A stretch of DNA of 56,135 nucleotides from a virus. The stretch spans positions 1-56,135 of the IMG/VR virus record IMGVR_UViG_3300035698_007134. The stretch is one strand, 5' to 3'. A program made the translations under genes and the position numbers. Positions 19,214 through 28,345 of the stretch are shown here, in pieces (position 1 is the stretch's first letter; each line of letters opens with the position of its first letter). The notes beneath the pieces were generated by a model, which saw nothing but the letters and a program-made list of their open reading frames with translations, was not told the origin of the DNA and did no database searches.

Positions 19214-19547
19214 TTATATATGTACTAAATGCAGTCATAAGTTTCGTAAATTAACTTCATACGAGCAGCGTGATGCTATTCCGTGTCCGAAATGTGGTAC
19301 AATAGCTAGCATTCAATTTAATAGTATGGGGTCGGATAATAATGAAGTTTATGATATTGTTGTGCCGCTTACTAATAAAAAATGTAGGCGTGGCGTGCAA
19401 GATATGCTTAAAGATAGATGGCGTCGGCATAAAACTGACTCCACCGATGAGATTGAGGGTGTGGTTGAAGAGCATGGTTTAGATAGTGCTAAGGCTATGG
19501 GATATATAACTGAAGATAATAAGAAGAAGAAAGCTATAGATCAATAA
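19200..19547 (+). CDS. FmdB-type zinc-ribbon protein
   Basis: 115 residues. The N-terminus MPNYDYICTKCSHKF with CPKCG about 20 residues later is the classic FmdB-family zinc ribbon. The rest is charged and helical. It sits between the sbcD and sbcC homologues and overlaps sbcD, so it may be a regulatory or accessory protein of that nuclease; this is inferred from position alone. Confidence 0.75.
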   Translation: MPNYDYICTKCSHKFRKLTSYEQRDAIPCPKCGTIASIQFNSMGSDNNEVYDIVVPLTNKKCRRGVQDMLKDRWRRHKTDSTDEIEGVVEEHGLDSAKAMGYITEDNKKKKAIDQ

Positions 19548-19548
19548 T

Positions 19549-21405
19549 ATGCATTTGTTTTTTAGAGAAATTGAAGCTGTAAATTTTTTGAGTTTTGAGA
19601 AGCTTTGTGTAAAGCCTCAGACTGGCATAACTATTATTGATGGCTGGAATGATGATGCTCAAACTAGTAATGGTAGTGGTAAAACTAGTATTTTTGAGTC
19701 TATTGCGTGGTGTCTTTATGGTGTGTGCTCTAAAAGACTTCAGCAGAGTGAGATTATTAGGAATGGTGAGACATCTACATCTGTTGTTGTGAAGCTTGAG
19801 GATAAGCAAGGACGTTTAATAACAATTAAGCGCACTCTTAATCCGAATAGTTTAGTAGTTACAGATCATATGGGTGACTGGGAAACGGACAGTCAGCGTA
19901 CTACTCAAGCACGACTTAATAAGTATCTGGGATATAATTATGATACTTTTTCACGTACTGTTTATTTTCCTCAGACTGATACTGATAGATTTTTAACTTT
20001 GGCTCCAGAAGAAAGAAAAGATTTATTATTTAGGCTTCAGAATCTTGATCAGTTTGATGATCTTAAAGATATCGTTGCTAATGATTTAAATGAATGTGAT
20101 AAACAGATTGAATTAATGACTACGCGTATGACGTCTTTGCTTACACAAGCCAAGGATTATCATGACCAACTCAAGTTATATAAAGAGAAGTCAAATAATT
20201 TTGTGCATGAACGTAATAAAGAATTAGGTGAGTTAGATAATGAAATAGATTCTATTGAGCATCAGCTTAATGCAAAGATGGCAGAGCGTAGAGCCCTTGA
20301 AGTTTTAAAAGATGATGCTGCTCCACATATAGTTGAGCGCAATGAATTATTGAAAAAGCTTGAGGATATTCAGGATCTTTATCCAGCTAGGGCATCATTA
20401 AAAGAAAAACAGAAAGCGTTAATTGATGATATACAGCGGTATGAAGGACAGCTTTCGTCTATTAATGCTGATGGGTCTCCGTGTCCATATTGTACAAAAC
20501 CTCTTGATGAGGTATTCGCTGAGGCCAAAGCAAAAGAAGTTAATCTGGTGGTAGTGGGGAAAAAGAAATCTTTAAAAGCTTTGAAAGTGAATTTAGTTAA
20601 GATTGAAAAAGTTATTGTAGAAATGAAACCACAACTAACAAAGCAAGCTGATACATTAAAAGAAACTATTCAGGACATACAAAATCGAGATAATAATCTT
20701 GATGAAGTTATTAAATTTATGGGTATGATGCAGGAACGTCGTATTGAAAAACAGAAGTATCGTGGTCGTTTAATGGCAAAAGCCAATGAGTATGCTGAAT
20801 TGGTGAAGGACATAAAAGAGCGGTTGCGTAATGGTGTCGCAGAATGTGAAAAATTAGATAAAAATATTAATGATACAATAGAAGAGCGACAAGTATTATT
20901 TGATCTTAAAACGGTATTTGGTCCGCATGGTCTTAAATCAGTTATTTTAGAGGGGTTGATTACTGAACTTAATCAGACGGTTAGAGAATATATGTCTATT
21001 TTGTATGATCATGCTATAGATATAATATTTAGGATTGTAGAGAAACAATCAGCAAAAACCATTCGTCAGAAATTAGAAGTTGTGTGTATGGTTAATGGGC
21101 AAGAATGGACGTTAAATGCTCTGTCTGGTGGTGAGAAGAGAAAAGCTGTGCTGGCGGCAGACATGGCTCTGTCGCAGATTATTGCTAAGCGTTCTGGTCA
21201 TAGTTTTAATATAATGATGTTGGATGAAGTGACTTCTGATCTTGACTCGTATTCGCGAGCTAGATTTTATGAATTATTACAAGGATTTAGTGCTGATAAG
21301 GCTATTTATTTAGTAGAGCATGCTTTTGATCGGCATAGTATTAAAGATGTTGATGTTTTAATGGTACAGAAATCCCAAGGCATTAGTAGAATAAAAGAGG
21401 CGTGA
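19549..21405 (+). CDS. sbcC: SbcC/Rad50-like ATPase (T4 gp46-like)
   Basis: 618 residues. Walker A NGSGKTS is at about 41-47. Two long coiled-coil arms flank a zinc hook with SPCPYC at about 309-314. The signature motif LSGGEKRK is at about 524-531 and Walker B plus D-loop LDEVTSDLD at about 559-567. With the SbcD-like subunit it forms an end-processing complex that feeds UvsX-driven recombination. Its TGA stop overlaps the next small gene (TGATG). Confidence 0.92.
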   Translation: MHLFFREIEAVNFLSFEKLCVKPQTGITIIDGWNDDAQTSNGSGKTSIFESIAWCLYGVCSKRLQQSEIIRNGETSTSVVVKLEDKQGRLITIKRTLNPNSLVVTDHMGDWETDSQRTTQARLNKYLGYNYDTFSRTVYFPQTDTDRFLTLAPEERKDLLFRLQNLDQFDDLKDIVANDLNECDKQIELMTTRMTSLLTQAKDYHDQLKLYKEKSNNFVHERNKELGELDNEIDSIEHQLNAKMAERRALEVLKDDAAPHIVERNELLKKLEDIQDLYPARASLKEKQKALIDDIQRYEGQLSSINADGSPCPYCTKPLDEVFAEAKAKEVNLVVVGKKKSLKALKVNLVKIEKVIVEMKPQLTKQADTLKETIQDIQNRDNNLDEVIKFMGMMQERRIEKQKYRGRLMAKANEYAELVKDIKERLRNGVAECEKLDKNINDTIEERQVLFDLKTVFGPHGLKSVILEGLITELNQTVREYMSILYDHAIDIIFRIVEKQSAKTIRQKLEVVCMVNGQEWTLNALSGGEKRKAVLAADMALSQIIAKRSGHSFNIMMLDEVTSDLDSYSRARFYELLQGFSADKAIYLVEHAFDRHSIKDVDVLMVQKSQGISRIKEA

Positions 21406-21515
21406 TGAGCATATATAATTTAAGTGTCGGGGGATGGATAGTAGGTTTATTCTTAATAGGGGTGATCGGGATTCTAATTGTGGTCATTAAGAAGGCATTC
21501 AGGGGGGGACGATGA
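21405..21515 (+). CDS. Single-span membrane micropeptide
   Basis: A 36-residue ORF (MSIYNLSVGGWIVGLFLIGV, then IGILIVVIKKAFRGGR) fits exactly between its neighbours: its start overlaps the SbcC stop as TGATG and its stop overlaps the resolvase start as ATGA. It has one transmembrane helix and a basic C-terminus. The tight coupling on both sides argues it is translated. The function is unknown; no lysis or toxin motif was recognised. Confidence 0.65.
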   Translation: MSIYNLSVGGWIVGLFLIGVIGILIVVIKKAFRGGR

Positions 21516-22063
21516 TAGTTGCTGGGATTGATCCAGGCACTAAAACCAGTGCGACAGGTGTATCAATATATAAAGATGGTGTGTTATTAGAAGTTAGGGG
21601 ATTTGGTCCCCCACCTCCAAAATTAGATTTGATTGAACGTATTAGTTGGTTAATGAGTAGTATAATAGCTTATATAATTCATTGGCGGGTTGAGAAGGCT
21701 TGTATAGAAGAATCTGTATATAGGGGAAAAGCTAATCATGCATTGCAAAGATTTTTAGGAATTTTAGAGTATATGTTGCGTTGTAATGGCACTAAGATTC
21801 AAACCGTTAATCCATCGACCTTGAAATTGTATTATGGAAAAGGCAATTTGGACAAAGAAGAGATCGCTAGAAGGATGATAGCGGATAAGTTATTTACACC
21901 CGCAGAGCGTGATATACTTCAGACGGTAATTAATAACGAAGAATGGGATCTTACTGATGCTATAGCTATCGGATATTATGGGGTAAAAAATGCAGAAACA
22001 AGAATTGTCAAGAAGCCCAAAAGGAAGAGTAAAAGAAAACTTAAAACAGCCGACCGCAGCTAG
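21512..22063 (+). CDS. RuvC-like Holliday junction resolvase
   Basis: 183 residues. The RNase H-like fold shows the first catalytic Asp in AGIDPGTKTS (about 4-13), a Glu pair in CIEES (about 65-69), and a late acidic site in LTDAIAIGYYG (about 149). The C-terminus is very basic (KKPKRKSKRKLK). It would cut branched DNA before packaging, which suits its place just ahead of the terminase genes. Confidence 0.85.
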   Translation: MIVAGIDPGTKTSATGVSIYKDGVLLEVRGFGPPPPKLDLIERISWLMSSIIAYIIHWRVEKACIEESVYRGKANHALQRFLGILEYMLRCNGTKIQTVNPSTLKLYYGKGNLDKEEIARRMIADKLFTPAERDILQTVINNEEWDLTDAIAIGYYGVKNAETRIVKKPKRKSKRKLKTADRS

Positions 22064-22502
22064 TCAAGATTTTGATGGTCAATTACAATCTGTATTAGAT
22101 CAACCGCCAGCAGATCTTGAGAAGATGATGCCAATGATGCAACAGTGGGCTGGGGTTAATGGTGTATTTAGTGATTGGCATAAGAATTGTATTATTATCG
22201 ATCTTTTATCGTCTATTTATTATACACGTAATGTACAGATTGAATTAAATATGGAAGCGCGATATTTTAAATGTATTATATATATTAGTAGATGGCGAGT
22301 GATTTTTCCATTTTTAAAATATTGGATGTCTAAACAGAGTTTATTTACTAAATTATTGAATGTACCGACATGGCCTGTGCGATATATATGGGATTTGCTT
22401 ACTTATAAAAAACAAATGGTTACAAGGGTTACGGAAGTTATTCATTCGTATGTTCCCAATTATAATTCTGATCTAGAAATAAGGTACGGTAAAAATGAGT
22501 GA
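21990..22502 (+). CDS. Unknown protein between resolvase and terminase
   Basis: 170 residues, overlapping the resolvase gene by 74 bases in another frame; GGGG precedes the ATG. The N-terminal 60 residues are polar (Gln, Pro and Met runs), and about 95-145 hold amphipathic aromatic stretches (FKCIIYISRWRVIFPFLKYW). It overlaps the terminase small subunit by 8 bases. No family recognised; a packaging-related role is possible by location. Confidence 0.6.
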   Translation: MQKQELSRSPKGRVKENLKQPTAASQDFDGQLQSVLDQPPADLEKMMPMMQQWAGVNGVFSDWHKNCIIIDLLSSIYYTRNVQIELNMEARYFKCIIYISRWRVIFPFLKYWMSKQSLFTKLLNVPTWPVRYIWDLLTYKKQMVTRVTEVIHSYVPNYNSDLEIRYGKNE

Positions 22503-23142
22503 AATATTGTCTACGCAAGATAGTACGAGAGTTATTCCTTTAGAATTAGAGGATACGCTTTTTTTCATGTATTTTAGTGGTTTGTCCTATTCGGACATAG
22601 CTAAGCAATATACAAATACTGAGACCCCTTTCTCTGGGCAACAATTAAAACAATTCTCTTATAAACGCAAGTGGAATAGTCGTAAGCAAGAGATAATGAA
22701 TGGTATTAGTAAAGATTTTGATGAAATATTTAAGCATTCTAAAGCTAAACGAGTTAGTGCTATTACGATGGCTGTAGATACAGTATCTGAAATGATTATT
22801 AAAGATGTGGTTGATTTTAGAGAGAATCCAAAGAATTTTTGGGAGCAGGTTAAGAATAAGATACGTCCGAAACCGTTTTGGATGGCTAAGAATGTTGATG
22901 ATTTAGTTAATCTCTTTAAATTACAATCGATGCTTGAGGGTCGTGATGAAGAAGGCGATGATAGTCTTGATAAGTTTGATAGTAATCAAAAAAATAAGCT
23001 TCTTAATGTATTGGTGGAATTGAGGCATAGTCAGATGCCAGAGGCCAAACCTGAGCTTATTGAGAATTATAATGATAAGATTGTAGATGCAGAAGTAACG
23101 GTAATAGAAGAGGATAAGAATGGCAAGACTGACAAAGAGTGA
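22495..23142 (+). CDS. terS: Probable terminase small subunit
   Basis: 215 residues. A helix-turn-helix-like stretch (LSYSDIAKQY, about 31-40) near the N-terminus would bind DNA. A long helical middle and an acidic C-terminus fit small terminases. It overlaps the large subunit start by 23 bases. The identity rests on this layout and on position. Confidence 0.65.
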   Translation: MSEILSTQDSTRVIPLELEDTLFFMYFSGLSYSDIAKQYTNTETPFSGQQLKQFSYKRKWNSRKQEIMNGISKDFDEIFKHSKAKRVSAITMAVDTVSEMIIKDVVDFRENPKNFWEQVKNKIRPKPFWMAKNVDDLVNLFKLQSMLEGRDEEGDDSLDKFDSNQKNKLLNVLVELRHSQMPEAKPELIENYNDKIVDAEVTVIEEDKNGKTDKE

Positions 23143-25018
23143 TGAAAGATTATTAAGGAAACTGCGCGATGCTCCTCTTGAAACTAGAGAGGAATTGCAG
23201 CAATTTATTGTAAGTTTTTTAGACGTACATTTGGCAAGTGTCCCTCTTAGTCCGGGACATTCATCTCCTATGGATTTTATCTGGGATGTCTATCGTACAG
23301 CTATGTTGGATGATACTGGTGGCAAGCCAACAACATTTTTGGGTCTAGCTAATCGTGGTGGTCAGAAAACTTTAACATGTTCTGTGCTTATTATGTTATT
23401 GCTACATCATGACGCCTTTAGAGACATTATCCATATGGCGTCTATTGCTCCGCAGTCTGAACTTTTGCATAATGTTTGGCTTAATAGACATATTGGTATG
23501 CCTTATATGGGAGAGATTTTTAAAGATTTCTCAATGAAGCGGACCACTACAACTAGAGGGCCCAGGCTTACGATTACATGGGGTACGATGGATGCTGTGA
23601 ATGCTCATCATGGTGGATTTCTTATTCAGGATGAGGTTGATCTTACCGATCCCACAGTATTTGATGAGTCGAAGGGTATGTTGATTTCTCAGCGTGGGCA
23701 TTCACCAATTAATGTTATGATTTCATCTCGTAAATATGCGGTTGGTAACATTCAAAATATTTTAGATAAGATTGAAGAAGATCCAGATTATGGTAAGACC
23801 ATTAGTGTCCATAAATGGGGGCAATTAGAGACTACTAGAAAATGTTATCCACAACGGTCGGGCACTACAAAGACTCCAATAATGGTTAATACTAATGATT
23901 TAATAGCCTTATCTGTGGCTGATTATAACAATTTACACGCTGCTGAGAAGGTAAAATATCAAGTACACCAAGGGTATGAGAATTGTTTAAAATGTGGGAT
24001 TTTTTCATTTTGTCTTACTAGATTACAAAAACAGTGCGATAATATTCATCTTACGCCCATTAATGATACTGTAAAATTTTTCTCATCTGAGAATAGAGAA
24101 TTTTTTAGATCTCAGCGACTTAATTATAAGCCATCTACAAAGGGATTGATTTATCCTACTTATGATCCGCATGTTCATGATAAGTCAACTGTTGAGATGT
24201 ATAAGATTTTAGATCCTACCATTAAGGAACGTGATGAAAAGACTATTATGTTTAATGATTTAATTAAATTATTTACAGATTTAAAAATTCCTATTTGTAT
24301 GGGTGTTGATTTTGGATTTAATAACATGGCTTCTGAACTTATTGCCATAGCACAAAATCGTGATGGGTTGCCGACTGGATTTGTTATAGATGAGCTTTGC
24401 GCGACAGGATTAAGTGATCGTGAATTTGCTCTTGAGACTTATAATAGATGGCATAAGATAACTATTACATCTATATTTCCTGATATTGCCACTCCTGGTG
24501 GAATTAAGGAATTTAAAAAGATATGGGGATCAGATATAGGTGTTTGTACTAATACTAATAAAGATATTGATTATGGTTTGAATTTGGTTCGTAATATGTT
24601 GTTATGGCCTGGAACTAATCAGCCGCATTTATTTTTACATAAAATTAATTGCCCTCATTTGCGACATTCAATGAGGCATTATAGATATAAGATTGATCAA
24701 AAGACGGCAGAACCGATGGATAAGATTTATAAGCATGAAGATCATCCTAATGACGCTATTCGATATCCTTTGGCTACTTTATTGGGTAAGAGTCCATTTA
24801 CTATGTCTTTTGGTGCAGAATATAATGGGACCCAGTCGATAGATCAGACAATAATAACTGGAGATAGTCGAGAACCTTTAGTAAGGGCACCTACTGGAGA
24901 AGAATTACTTTCTATATTGGGTACTCACGCTCCCCATGGTGGTGCTCAAGATCGCCCTCGTACCACAGAAGAAGAAGCGGCTGATAAAAAGAAATTTTGG
25001 TGGGGATTTGGTGGATAA
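23120..25018 (+). CDS. terL: Terminase large subunit
   Basis: 632 residues. The ATPase domain has the Walker A-like loop LANRGGQKT (about 75-83), where Gln replaces the usual Gly before Lys, and Walker B LIQDEVD (about 167-173). The RNase H-like nuclease domain has GVDFGFNN (about 393-400) and the late acidic motif PNDAIRYP (about 542). It pumps DNA into the prohead and cuts concatemers. The C-terminus is Lys/Gly/Trp-rich. The gap of 41 bases to the next gene has a good ribosome site. Confidence 0.92.
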   Translation: MARLTKSDERLLRKLRDAPLETREELQQFIVSFLDVHLASVPLSPGHSSPMDFIWDVYRTAMLDDTGGKPTTFLGLANRGGQKTLTCSVLIMLLLHHDAFRDIIHMASIAPQSELLHNVWLNRHIGMPYMGEIFKDFSMKRTTTTRGPRLTITWGTMDAVNAHHGGFLIQDEVDLTDPTVFDESKGMLISQRGHSPINVMISSRKYAVGNIQNILDKIEEDPDYGKTISVHKWGQLETTRKCYPQRSGTTKTPIMVNTNDLIALSVADYNNLHAAEKVKYQVHQGYENCLKCGIFSFCLTRLQKQCDNIHLTPINDTVKFFSSENREFFRSQRLNYKPSTKGLIYPTYDPHVHDKSTVEMYKILDPTIKERDEKTIMFNDLIKLFTDLKIPICMGVDFGFNNMASELIAIAQNRDGLPTGFVIDELCATGLSDREFALETYNRWHKITITSIFPDIATPGGIKEFKKIWGSDIGVCTNTNKDIDYGLNLVRNMLLWPGTNQPHLFLHKINCPHLRHSMRHYRYKIDQKTAEPMDKIYKHEDHPNDAIRYPLATLLGKSPFTMSFGAEYNGTQSIDQTIITGDSREPLVRAPTGEELLSILGTHAPHGGAQDRPRTTEEEAADKKKFWWGFGG

Positions 25019-25059
25019 TGCTTTATAATATAAAATAATATATAGGTAAGGAGATATAT

Positions 25060-25440
25060 ATGGCACAGGGAACAATAATTACTAGTCTTTTGGTATATAC
25101 AGATGAGAGTGAAAGTAATGATCCATCTCAAAGAATTTTTGATTGGAAATTAACTGATGAAATTGTGAGTATGTCGTATCCTACGGTATTAAGTATGGCA
25201 TTCGCTGCTGGTATTAATGTTGTTACAATGCCATCTTCTCCAATGCAATGGTTATATATTGTAACGGATCAGACTATTGAATTAAGATTTAATGGTGAGA
25301 CAGCAAATAATATAGTAGTTAGTCCAAGTGCAGCTGGGACTGCAGATGGTGTCTTTTTAAAGCGTGGGGCTTTTACTTCTTTAAGTGTCAATGTACCAGG
25401 GGTTGTAGCTGCTAATACTACAATCTTCATGGGCTATTAA
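25060..25440 (+). CDS. Small beta-rich virion-type protein
   Basis: 126 residues, with AAGGAG upstream. Alternating short hydrophobic strands (QWLYIVTDQTIELRFNGE) and a Thr/Ala/Gly-rich C-terminus (SLSVNVPGVVAANTTIFMGY) suggest a small structural protein such as a head or tail decoration. It lies between terminase and portal, where such genes are common. No family is firmly recognised. Confidence 0.55.
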   Translation: MAQGTIITSLLVYTDESESNDPSQRIFDWKLTDEIVSMSYPTVLSMAFAAGINVVTMPSSPMQWLYIVTDQTIELRFNGETANNIVVSPSAAGTADGVFLKRGAFTSLSVNVPGVVAANTTIFMGY

Positions 25441-25454
25441 TAAGGTGAATATAT

Positions 25455-27110
25455 ATGGCTGAGAATACTATTAATAAGGGCTTTTTTAAGAGTGTATATG
25501 AATTAGCAACCAATACGGCTAGCTTACTTAATGATCGTGTTGCGGATACTATGGAAAAAGCACGGTCTGGCGGCACATATCCTATTCAGCGGATTTCTGT
25601 TACAGATAATCTTGAAATGTCTCAGCAACAAGAAGAGTACATTGAGAGGTTTACTTATTTGAATTTTGATACACTTTCCTTAATGGCTAAGCGCGATGCT
25701 ATTGTTGCAGCTATTATAGCTAGACGTGTTAACCAGATTGCTAAATTTGCTCGTCCTGCCCATAATAAGTATAAAACAGGATATAAGATTCAATTAAAAG
25801 GCGGTGTCCAGCCCACTACTAAGCAAGAAGAACAGATTATATTTATAGAAGAGTTTATGTTAAATACGGGTGTCCTTGAGGATCGTCCTTTAGAGACATG
25901 GATGAATTTTGAAGAGTTTTTACGTAGGGAAACCTATGATGCTATGGTGTTTGATCAGATATCTGTTGAACGTATTCCAGCTGCTAATGATACATTACAC
26001 TCATTCTATCCCATTGATTCTTCAACCATTAGATTCGCTAAGACTCCTCGTAGTAAGGATTTGGCGGATTTGAATTCTATTGGAACAACTACCACTTCTA
26101 TTGATTATAATAAAGAGCAAGAAAGACTTGCTGAGATGGAAAAACGTCATGAAGATGACGAGGTTGAAGATATTAAATATGTACAAGTTGTTAATGGTAA
26201 GATTATTACTCAGTATGATGCTAAGGATCTTGTTTTTAAGATGTTTAACCCCACCAATGACATTAAATTAAATGGTTATTCGATGGGTCCTTTGGAGAAA
26301 TTGGTAAATATTATTACTTCTCATATGTTTGCAGAAGCCCATAATAGGTTCTATTTCACACAAGGTTTTTCTACTCGTGGTATTCTGGTTATTAAAGGCA
26401 ATCCTCCGCAGCATGAGATTGATGCTTTTAAACGACAGTGGTATGCACAGGTTAGTGGGGCCCCTAATAGTTGGCGTACACCGATTATTGGTGGTGATGA
26501 GATTGATATTAATTGGGTTCCTCTTCAGGTGAGTAACAGAGATATGGAATGGCAAGCTTGGATGCAATATCTGGTTAAGGTTATTTGTGCACTTTATCTC
26601 ATCGCTCCGACAGAAATTGGTTGGGGTAGTGAGGCTGGCGAAGGTATGATTAGTAGTGATAGTGGTCGTCGTAATGAGGTAATGCTTACAGAATCTAAAG
26701 ACGTTGGATTGCATCCAATTCTTCGATTCTTTGAAGATACAATTAATCGTGAGGTTGTGCCATTTATACATCCAGAATTTGGTGAGCTTTTTGAATTTAA
26801 ATTTGTTGGTCTGGATGAAGATAGCCCGATAGAAGAAACGGATTTATTTGTTCGTCAACTTGGTAATTATAAAACTCTTGATGAGATTCGTATTGAGGCT
26901 AAATTGAAACCGTTAGGCGAACCATTTGGTATGATGATTCTTAATCCTGTGTTAATGCCGTTTTATGAAGCTATGTTGTTTGGGCCACCGGAAGCTGATG
27001 CCAAAGCGGGTAAAAAGGGAGCTACAGCTAAGGATAAGGCTGGAAAGACCAAGAAAGTTAAAGATAAAGAGAAGGGCGCTAAGAGAAAACCTTCCAAAAA
27101 GAAGCAATAG
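25455..27110 (+). CDS. Portal protein
   Basis: 551 residues. The portal layout is visible: an N-terminal helical clip/wing, YPIDSSTIRFAK (about 182), DLVFKMFNP, GPLEKLVNIITSH, then RFYFTQGFSTRGILVIKG and a long PTEIGWGSEAGEG segment (about 378-390). The C-terminal 40 residues are Lys-rich (KAGKKGATAKDKAGK). The portal forms the dodecameric ring through which terminase packages DNA; it is encoded right after the terminase and one small gene. Confidence 0.88.
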   Translation: MAENTINKGFFKSVYELATNTASLLNDRVADTMEKARSGGTYPIQRISVTDNLEMSQQQEEYIERFTYLNFDTLSLMAKRDAIVAAIIARRVNQIAKFARPAHNKYKTGYKIQLKGGVQPTTKQEEQIIFIEEFMLNTGVLEDRPLETWMNFEEFLRRETYDAMVFDQISVERIPAANDTLHSFYPIDSSTIRFAKTPRSKDLADLNSIGTTTTSIDYNKEQERLAEMEKRHEDDEVEDIKYVQVVNGKIITQYDAKDLVFKMFNPTNDIKLNGYSMGPLEKLVNIITSHMFAEAHNRFYFTQGFSTRGILVIKGNPPQHEIDAFKRQWYAQVSGAPNSWRTPIIGGDEIDINWVPLQVSNRDMEWQAWMQYLVKVICALYLIAPTEIGWGSEAGEGMISSDSGRRNEVMLTESKDVGLHPILRFFEDTINREVVPFIHPEFGELFEFKFVGLDEDSPIEETDLFVRQLGNYKTLDEIRIEAKLKPLGEPFGMMILNPVLMPFYEAMLFGPPEADAKAGKKGATAKDKAGKTKKVKDKEKGAKRKPSKKKQ

Positions 27111-27141
27111 AATATAAAATTAGAACGATCAGGAGAAAAAT

Positions 27142-27687
27142 ATGAGTAAAATAAAGCCTAATGTTAGTAAAACTACTAAATTACTTGAAGATTTGAAGCA
27201 ACAACATGATTGGATTGCATATCTAGATAAATTGGGTAATTGTGTTGTGCCTCCATTTAATGCAAAATCTAAGCCGCCCAAAGCATTAGAAGCGCGTTTT
27301 CATGAACATTATAGGCAATGGATATCTCAATTGTTGTCTGGAGCGGCGGTAAAAGAGGCTGTTGTTAAGGATGGTATTACTTCTTCTAAACAATTCTCAT
27401 CAGAAGACATGCAGATTCTTCGTAAGATTATTTCACAAGTTAAAAATAATTTGGGGTCTCAGAAACCTTTAGTTAAACCTCAATCATCTATTCCTAAGAC
27501 AGTTGTTGGTGGGACATTCTTTTTATTAGATCCTTCGCAAATAAATCATCCAGATGTAACCTCTTCTACTAAAGTAAAGGTTGTACGACAGGATGATGAG
27601 CATAATGTAACTATAATGCCAATCGGCAATCCGATGGTACAATTTCCAACAACATTGCAGAATTTATCAAGAGAGGAGATCAAGTAA
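27142..27687 (+). CDS. Unknown protein downstream of portal
   Basis: 181 residues with AGGAG ribosome site. The N-terminal 110 residues are helical and basic; the C-terminal 60 carry a beta-like segment (VGGTFFLLDPSQ, then VKVVRQDDEHNVTIMPIGN). The stop overlaps the next start (TAATG). In many phages this slot holds a head protease or scaffold, but no protease triad or scaffold pattern was seen. Confidence 0.55.
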   Translation: MSKIKPNVSKTTKLLEDLKQQHDWIAYLDKLGNCVVPPFNAKSKPPKALEARFHEHYRQWISQLLSGAAVKEAVVKDGITSSKQFSSEDMQILRKIISQVKNNLGSQKPLVKPQSSIPKTVVGGTFFLLDPSQINHPDVTSSTKVKVVRQDDEHNVTIMPIGNPMVQFPTTLQNLSREEIK

Positions 27688-28316
27688 TGGTAGACGATAA
27701 GAAAAAGAAATTTAGAGAAATACAAGGTGGTAAACCGGAGGCGTCTCTGCCCCCGATGATGGATGCAAAAGCGTTAGAACAAGCTACTGGTCAAATGAAG
27801 GCCATGCTTGGTGTTACAGAGCTTGAAGGAATGGTTCGTTCATTTGCAGAAACCATTAATGCTACGGCTGTTCGTGTAACGGCTATGTCTCAGTTTATAA
27901 TTAAAGCTGGTATCGTGTCTGAAGAAGATTTGAATAAGCGTGTTGATGAGATTGGTGAAGATATGCATAAGCAGCTTGAAGAGGCCATGGATAAGCAGAA
28001 TGGCATGCAATTGGTTGATCGTGAAGTACAGATAGGTGATGTGGCATATGTTTTATTTGATGCTGCTTGTGCAGGTAAGAATATCATTAATAAGTCGTTG
28101 ATGCCACTTAATACTAATACACCTCCTTCTAATACTCAATCGCGTATTATGTTAGAAAATGTTATGGGTATGAAGGCTGGTCAGGAGAAGGCATTTATTG
28201 TTGATGTTCCTATTGATGAAGAGGGTAATGCTTTTGCTGGTAAGAAAATTGATGTTGTAATGTCTGTTCAGAAAGTTAAGGCAATTATTGCTGTTAAAAC
28301 AGATGCTAGTAAATAG
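27687..28316 (+). CDS. FKBP/trigger-factor-like protein
   Basis: 209 residues. The C-terminal half (about 113-205) follows the FKBP-type peptidyl-prolyl isomerase pattern of trigger factor: VQIGDVAYVLFDA, then GMKAGQEKAFIVDVP, then FAGKKIDVVMSVQKVKAI. The last two segments match the conserved end of that domain. A helical N-terminal region (about 30-110) takes the place of the ribosome-binding domain. It probably chaperones or isomerises a virion protein; it lies two genes after portal, and a GroEL-like gene is also present. Confidence 0.6.
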   Translation: MVDDKKKKFREIQGGKPEASLPPMMDAKALEQATGQMKAMLGVTELEGMVRSFAETINATAVRVTAMSQFIIKAGIVSEEDLNKRVDEIGEDMHKQLEEAMDKQNGMQLVDREVQIGDVAYVLFDAACAGKNIINKSLMPLNTNTPPSNTQSRIMLENVMGMKAGQEKAFIVDVPIDEEGNAFAGKKIDVVMSVQKVKAIIAVKTDASK

Positions 28317-28345
28317 TGTATAAATATGTGAAGGGGGTCTGTTTA

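Noticed and set aside
25060-27687. Major capsid protein in the slots around portal
   Set aside because: The candidates are 126 and 181 residues, too short for a usual HK97-fold capsid protein, and no matching motif was seen.
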